Shown here one piece after another: positions 58,469 through 64,000 of a DNA stretch of 64,000 nucleotides. Under the pieces are notes generated by a model. The model was not told the DNA's origin. It saw only the letters and a list, made by a program, of their open reading frames with translations, and ran no database searches. Origin of the DNA: Myrica gale. Its lineage: Eukaryota; Streptophyta; Magnoliopsida; Fagales; Myricaceae. The translations under genes and the position numbers were made by a program. Each line of letters begins with the position of its first letter. Position 1 is the stretch's first letter. The DNA is taken from positions 67,001 through 131,000 of the forward strand of contig OZ005610.1 of NCBI GenBank assembly GCA_963930655.1. The letters run 5' to 3'.

Positions 58469-59742
58469 GGTCTCGGTTGGGCTTTCGGGGGCCATGGTTG
58501 CGTCGGATGGGAAGCTCGTTTCTATGGAGCTCGGAGGTCAGGATGGTGATGTTACCCAGTTGACTGCGGCGGCTCCCCACTCGCCGGCGCCTGCTGTCGT
58601 CGCTGGCGACTGCCCGGAAGCGCTTCTGGCGCCGGAATTTTCGCCGGAAATTTCTGTCGAGCTCGTGGGTCAGGTCTCAGAGCCTTCTGTCGTTGCTGGC
58701 GACTACTCGGGACCCAGTTCTGACGCCTTCGAAGGCGTATCGGGGGATACGGTTGTGAACGACGGAGTGGCCCCCTCACCTGGGCTGAAGCTTGGTGGCC
58801 TGGACGACTCGGTTCTGTCGAGCTCGGAGGCAACTCCCCCGCTCGTTTCTGTCGAGCTCGGAGGCACGGATGGGGATGCTCCCCACTCTTCGGTGGCGGC
58901 TCCCCTCTCGTCGGTGCTGTCTGGGGTGGATGGCGACTGCTCGGAGGCTCTTCAGACGCCGGAGTTCACGCCGGAGTTTAAGCCCTGAGGCTTGTTTGGG
59001 GGTCAGGTCTCGGCTGGGCTGACAACTGGTGACCCGGATGCCTTAGATGGTTCATCGGGGGCTCTGGCTGTGAACGCAGGAGGGGCTGGGCATGATGGGT
59101 TTGCTGGGTTGGCTGGGTGGGCCGAAAATTAGCATAGTGGGGGAATGTGTGAACACTAGTGGGTCAGGTGGGCAGGAGGAGGGGGAGTGTTCTCCTGAAA
59201 CAGTTCTAGCGGTCCCTTCTCATGTTGTTTCTGTCCCTAGTAAAGTTTTCAAGGGTGAATTTCCGGCGTGGGTTTTGGATATGGTTTCCTCTGTGGGTAA
59301 TATGGTTGGGCTGTCGTGTGGTGGTCAAGAGGACAAACTGAGGGATCTTTTTGCAGCGTTGGAACGGGATCGGGTGCAGCCTTCTTCGAAACAGTCTCGG
59401 AAATCAAAGGGGAAGATGATCAGAGAGTTGCAGGGATTGAAGTCTTCAGTTAACTATGATGGGTCTTCCTCGATAGTTCGGAAGACTTAGAGCCTTGGGT
59501 TGGTCTGATAGGGGGATCGTTTGGGTGGGTTCTTGTTGGGGGTGCTTTTGGCGTGTGGGTGGGAGTTTCTTGTTGGGCGGGATCTTGTTGGCGTGTGGGT
59601 GGTAGTTTCTTGTTGGGCTTTTGTTTTTCTTTTTTCTTGTGGGTCTGTGTTTGGGTAGGATCCCCGGTACATTCTCTTGTACTGGTGATTCTGTTGCTCT
59701 TTGTTTTTTGTTTTTAATAAAACTGACTTACTTATCAAAAAA
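58469..59742 (+). mobile_element. Non-autonomous LINE derivative, copy 2 (full-length, 18-bp TSD)
   Basis: Flanked by AAATCTGGGGTAAATAGG at 58451-58468 and 59743-59760, an exact 18-bp duplication. It starts GGTCTCGG, has a GC-rich reading frame from 58494 (MVASDGKLVSMELGG...) broken by a TGA at 58986 and by a later deletion. It resumes with the ORF1-like C-terminal block ([29 protein letters not shown]), then a 3' UTR and a short poly-A. There is no endonuclease or reverse transcriptase, so it must have moved with another LINE's enzymes. It lies in the sense direction in the SPL leader intron. Confidence 0.88.
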
Positions 59743-60741
59743 AAATCTGGGGTAAATAGGTTTGTTGGGACAATGGATATTAATGGCGCTTACTGCAGAG
59801 TTCAGGGAAAAAAGAAAGAAAATATTAAAGTATTGCTTTTGTCTGTGTTTGTGTGAATCTGGATTCCTATGGAGTACAGGCTGCTTTGACCATTGCTGTT
59901 ATTGTTTCTAGATTGGGATGGCAGTTACAGTTTTCAGTTTAGATATTCTACAACGCTACCCTTCACTGAATTGGTTTTAGTTTTTCTTTTGTTTGAGTGG
60001 GATTCTGTTGTGACTTGCAAGGGTCAGCAGGGTCCAGTGTTTGAGTGATGACTTGTGTGAGTAATGAGTTGGCAGAACAATTCTGATGGCATGTGCTTGA
60101 CAACTTTGTCTTGGGCAGAATGGGAAGAAGAAGGATCCAATTGCAGGCCTTTGACAGATTATTTCACCTTTTTGTGTGGTCAGGAAGGAGATTAGGAAAT
60201 CAATGGGACTAATGGGCTGAAAGTGACGTATTTGCTGAAAAGCCAACCATTCTCTCTGGTTACTTCATTTTTTGGTCTTTCCTTTATTTTATTGGTCTAT
60301 TCTAGGCTCAGGGAGAAAAGTTCCTAATCGGTTCTGTTTGAAGGAGAGAATAGAGAAATTTCCTAACTAGCCTTTCAAGATGATGCTCAAGTGGAGGGGA
60401 ATGGAGAAATGCTGTTATTCCAAGCTATGAGTTGAAAGGTAACATCTTTATTAGAGCTTTTTATGTCAAAGCATGACAAATGATGTCTGTCAGCTTCTTG
60501 TATAATTATGTTGCTCTTGTCTTGTACGAATTTTTAGTTCTTAGTCTCTTTTCCACGGGTAGCACACCACATTTAATTGTCTCATTGATCACCATACTTT
60601 CTACTTCATCTCTCATGCATGCAATTTCTTTGGCAAAGCTTCCTCCTGGTGGCCACAAATTTTGACCAAATTGAGATGTTGTGTGCAGGATCCAGTATTC
60701 AACACAGATTTTTCTGCTAATTTTATCTGGAACAGATTTTG

Positions 60742-60796
60742 AACTTCTCAGGTTCTGTTGATTTTAAAATAAAATAAAAACTTCTCAGGTTCTGTT
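60742..60796. repeat. 18-bp direct repeat around an A-rich insert before the SPL start codon
   Basis: AACTTCTCAGGTTCTGTT occurs at 60742-60759 and 60779-60796, separated by 19 bp of A/T-rich sequence. The repeat includes a CAG that can serve as a splice acceptor, so two near-identical acceptors stand just before the ATG at 60803. It looks like the footprint of an extremely short retroposition, with only a tail inserted. Confidence 0.7.
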
Positions 60797-60802
60797 TCTG
60801 TG

Positions 60803-63800
60803 ATGGACTGGAACTCGAAAACTGCCTCAGAGTGGGACTGGGATAAATTAGCAGGGTTTAGTGCCAAGGGATTTGATGTTCCAGAATTGGTCCAACCATC
60901 AAATCACAAGATTGAAGGAGATGGGGGAGTTGATAATGGATCTGTGAATTCATCTGGAGGTTGTTGTGGTTTCTCAGGGTCTGATTTGGGGTATTGTTCT
61001 TCATCGAGGAGCTCCATCTCTGCTTCAGCTGATTCCTCTTCCAAGGGGGGAATTAAGAGAAATGGAAATGTTGATTGCTTCCATACAGATCTTACTGAGA
61101 AAAAAGAGTGGACGAGGGTGGACACCACTGGTAATTTACCCTCTCGGGGAGCTTCTGCTAGCACTGGCGAACCAGTAATTGGTTTGAGGCTTGGTAAACG
61201 AACTTATTTTGAAGACTGGTGTGCGGCCAGCCCCACTAAGATATCACCGATATCTGTGATTCAGACATCTTCAACTGTCCCCACAAAGAGGTCTAGGGCA
61301 TCTTATCAGAGTACACAAACCCCACGTTGCCAAGTTGAAGGATGCAATCTTGACCTAAAGTCAGCTAAGGATTACCATCGCAGGCATAGAATCTGCGAAA
61401 GTCACTCGAAAAGCTCAAAGGTCATTGTTGCTGGTATGGAGCGTCGGTTTTGCCAACAGTGCAGCAGGCAAGAGTTCTAGGAACTTGGTTTTTTTTATGC
61501 TTAGGGTTTGTTTCTATGAAACTCTGTTGGATATATTTTATTGTCGAGTGTGTTTGTTGACTTGCCAATAACTTGCTTTACAATGTTAAAAGGTTCCACG
61601 AACTGTCGGAGTTTGATGATAAGAAGCGAAGTTGTCGTAGGCGTCTCTCTGATCATAATGCTCGGCGACGTAGGCCACAGCCAGAGGCAATGCAGCTTAA
61701 TTCTTCAAGGCCGTCTTCCTCATTATATGGTGCTAATTTTAAACCCTTAAAATTTGAGTATTTTTTGTTGTGCCAGCAGTTATTGAACTAAACAGAATCC
61801 ACCATACATATGGTTGTCATCTGCATTTTAGTCATCTTTTTGTTGATGTGTATGTTAAAATGCTGAATGTTCTTTTTCTTCTTCCTCTTTTGAATGAGAC
61901 CACTTGTTGAAGCAAGTTACGTATCATTTAGTTTCTTGGTTTTAATCTGTACAGATGGGAGACAACAGGTGAATCTTGTATTGAATAGGGTGCCATTGTC
62001 AGCTGCAAATCCAACATGGCAAAGTGCATGCTGCTATAACAAGGTTACACATGCTGGAGATTGTTCAACTAGATCTACAAAAATTGGTGGCATTGATAGG
62101 CATCTGAAATTTCTCAAAGATGAGATGCGAGATGCTTCTTCTATGCCTCAAACAGATTCCATCAAGATCTTGTCTTTTGAAGGCACTTCGCCTCAACTCC
62201 TAAGTCAAGGTATCTTTTCCTCACTTCTGTATGAGACACGGTTATCTCTGTAACTGCCAGGGATAGTTTTTGGTTTCTTGGCTGAGGTAGAAATCAAATT
62301 ACAGGTATACTAAATGCACTTAGATGTCTAGGAAAACAAGCAGGTTCACGCTACCTTAGGTACTTAGAAATTGCGTACTGTTTTTTGCAACATAATCTTT
62401 ACCATCACTGCTCGAACCCCTACTGCTTCCTTTTCCACTAGCACCATGAAAGTATGGTCTCCACCGCACTCTCGCGGTCACCAGTCTTGCTACTAAATTA
62501 GTTAGCTGCCATTCCTCTAGGGCAGCGTGCTAATATGTTGCTGCCTTCCAAACACTCTTACACTAGCATGTTTGGACGAAAATTGTATGTATCTCTGCAA
62601 TATTTGAGCATTCACATTGCAATTTAAGGAATTGAATTTCTATTACCCGCCTAATGTTTAAATCTGGATGAAATATTTGCTTTTATAGCTGTGGTGGAAC
62701 ATAAAGGAATAACTATTAGTGTTCCTATTTTTTTATAAGTAAATTACAGTGTTCCTAATCAACTTTATGAAGACTAAGAATGCTATTACTGGATTGATAT
62801 AGTGGTCGTAACATGTTTAGATGAAAGAAGGTCCTCTTAGGAAGCATGAGCCTACTATCGTTGCACCAAACAACAGACTTTTTTTTTTGTAGATCCGTCA
62901 GTGTCACATACATGCTATACTCATCACGGACCAGTTATTATTGGGATCCCAAGTAATCGCTTGAGTAATCTAGTTTTACCTAATATGCACCTCATGTGGG
63001 ACTCAACATACTGAATCCAAGGTGTCACAATCTCCACTTGAGTTCCAGAGATCTTCAGCCGGGTCTATCTAGGTTTCTCTGATACCTCTCGTCATGACTT
63101 GGGGCTATGTTAGTCCCCTATGCACGATAACCTGAAAAGGCTTTTGTCTATATGGTGTGATTGTCACAAACTGCTCGATCTGGAGGATCACATGTTTCGT
63201 CAATCTGCAATTTTTTCACCCTTAGAGAGGCTTGTCAATTAAATGTCCGATCATCTGTTCCCCCTCCCCTTAGCTGGGCACTTTTTTCCTTTATGCTTAG
63301 AAATGTAAATTTAGGAGGTATTCCAGCAAGTTTCACACCATATAGAATGTTTGATTTAGTGGATGTAGAAATCTATGCAACTAAGGGCCATTTCTGGAGT
63401 CCCTTCTAGACTCTTTGACATCTAGGTTTCTCCTTATTTTGGCTTAGGAGAACTATGGAATCAAAAAGATGACTCTCACAGCCTCACATGTGCTGACTTG
63501 AAGAATTGACGGTCATGGTAGATAATGAATTAGATAGTGTTCCACTAGTGCAAGCATAATTAATTGCCTGGATTAATTTTGGTTGTTGATATGCGTGTGA
63601 CTATCAAAATTGCCATATAATTTAGTACAAGACAGCCCTTAAGTTTGGCATGACTCCCCAGCTGAAGCTGTGTCAAATACTCCAATGTAGCAATTGTCTC
63701 CCATTTTTCTACCTAGTTCTTTAATTCCTCTTACTTTTAATTTGACAAGGGCATAGAATAAGGCGATGTAGGAAGCACGCATATAGCCTCCCATGGCCTG

Positions 63801-64000
63801 TTTTGTACCTTTATTTAGAAGTCTCTACTAAGTTCATTTGGGTTTGTATCTAATAGATATTTTGTCTTTTCATAAAATTCTACAGGTTTAGCATCGACTG
63901 TTGATGTAGCACTAGATCTTCGGCGTGCTCTCTCTCTTCTGTCAACCAATTCGTGGGGTCCGAATGACTCTGAAGCTAATGCTCTTGACCAGCTCATGCA
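60803..64000 (+). CDS. Squamosa promoter-binding-like (SPL) transcription factor, 5' part
   Basis: Partial; runs off the right edge. Coding exons are 60803-61467, 61593-61729, 61955-62209 and 63886 onward. The SBP DNA-binding domain spans about residues 176-252: CQVEGCNLDLKSAKDYHRRH, then ICESHSKSSKVIV, RRFCQQCSRFHELSEFDDKK and SCRRRLSDHNARRRR, with both zinc-binding sets and the nuclear localisation tail. N-terminal MDWNSKTASEWDWDKL and LGKRTYFEDWCA fit the SPL2/10/11 group. Exon 4 contains a perfect miR156 site. The intron inside the SBP domain is at the family's conserved place (QQCSR|FH) but begins GC. It would be a nuclear factor for phase change and flower or leaf development. Confidence 0.92.
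63925..63944 (+). promoter_or_regulatory. miR156/157 target site in the SPL coding sequence
   Basis: GTGCTCTCTCTCTTCTGTCA is identical to the canonical site and encodes ALSLLS in frame, as in miR156-regulated SPL genes. The transcript should be cleaved or repressed by miR156 in the juvenile phase. Confidence 0.95.

Noticed and set aside
58494-58988. 164-codon GC-rich reading frame in the SPL leader intron
   Set aside because: Belongs to the LINE derivative bounded by the 18-bp duplication, not to a host gene.
1-64000. tRNA, rRNA and CRISPR features
   Set aside because: No cloverleaf-capable tRNA, rRNA stretch or regularly spaced repeat array was found; the only Pol III-like boxes are in the tentative SINE at 54945.

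Overview
The window is plant nuclear DNA from a eudicot, probably a woody fabid. The evidence is AT-rich intergenic DNA, GT-AG introns, plant-only families (F-box/FBA, PPR, SBP, KCS, GH17+X8) and abundant MITEs, LINEs and LTR debris. Gene content gives no firm species call. A Fagales or Rosales-like tree is a low-confidence guess. The window reads as two regions.

Region 1 (1 to about 24.5 kb) is a tandemly duplicated, transposon-riddled cluster of F-box genes (+ strand) and RNase T2 genes (- strand). Three F-box copies lie at 3674, 12438 and 19263. The first is dead through a nonsense codon, a MITE insertion and a 3' truncation. The second is cut short by a 57-bp MITE that supplies a stop codon. 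The third is an intact intronless 382-aa gene. Two RNase T2 copies are present. The one at 5949-6725 is a pseudogene (frameshift plus lost 3' end). The one at 16025-16881 reads as an intact three-exon, 216-aa, basic, secreted T2 RNase. Each duplicated block carries an RNase and an F-box gene in divergent orientation, an architecture reminiscent of S-RNase/SLF self-incompatibility loci. PP2C gene shards and LINE pieces are caught up in the same duplications. The left edge (1-118) is the 3' flank of a further copy outside the window. Region 1 ends with a Tourist-like MITE (21427-24548) split by a 2.9-kb solo LTR (21613-24532, TSD ATCAC).

Region 2 (25 to 64 kb) is ordinary single-copy gene space. 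In order: a ROS3-like RRM protein (-); a GPI-anchored GH17 beta-1,3-glucanase with X8 domain (+); a 3-ketoacyl-CoA synthase-like gene (-) that lacks the catalytic histidine; a small heavy-metal-associated domain protein (+); a mitochondrial-type PPR protein (+); mitochondrial-type ribosomal protein uS17 (+); a nuclear CemA-like chloroplast envelope protein of the DLDG1 type (+, seven exons); and the 5' part of a miR156-targeted SPL transcription factor (+, runs off the right edge). The PPR (At4g31070-like) and CemA-like (At4g31040-like) neighbours suggest micro-synteny with Arabidopsis chromosome 4, judged from memory of gene order.

Two copies of one non-autonomous LINE derivative sit in introns here, in the GH17 gene and in the 5' UTR intron of the SPL gene. 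The second has a perfect 18-bp target-site duplication. Two introns (ROS3 intron 2, SPL intron inside the SBP domain) use GC-AG instead of GT-AG. Exon boundaries were placed by hand from reading frame, splice consensus and family alignment from memory; none has been checked against transcripts.
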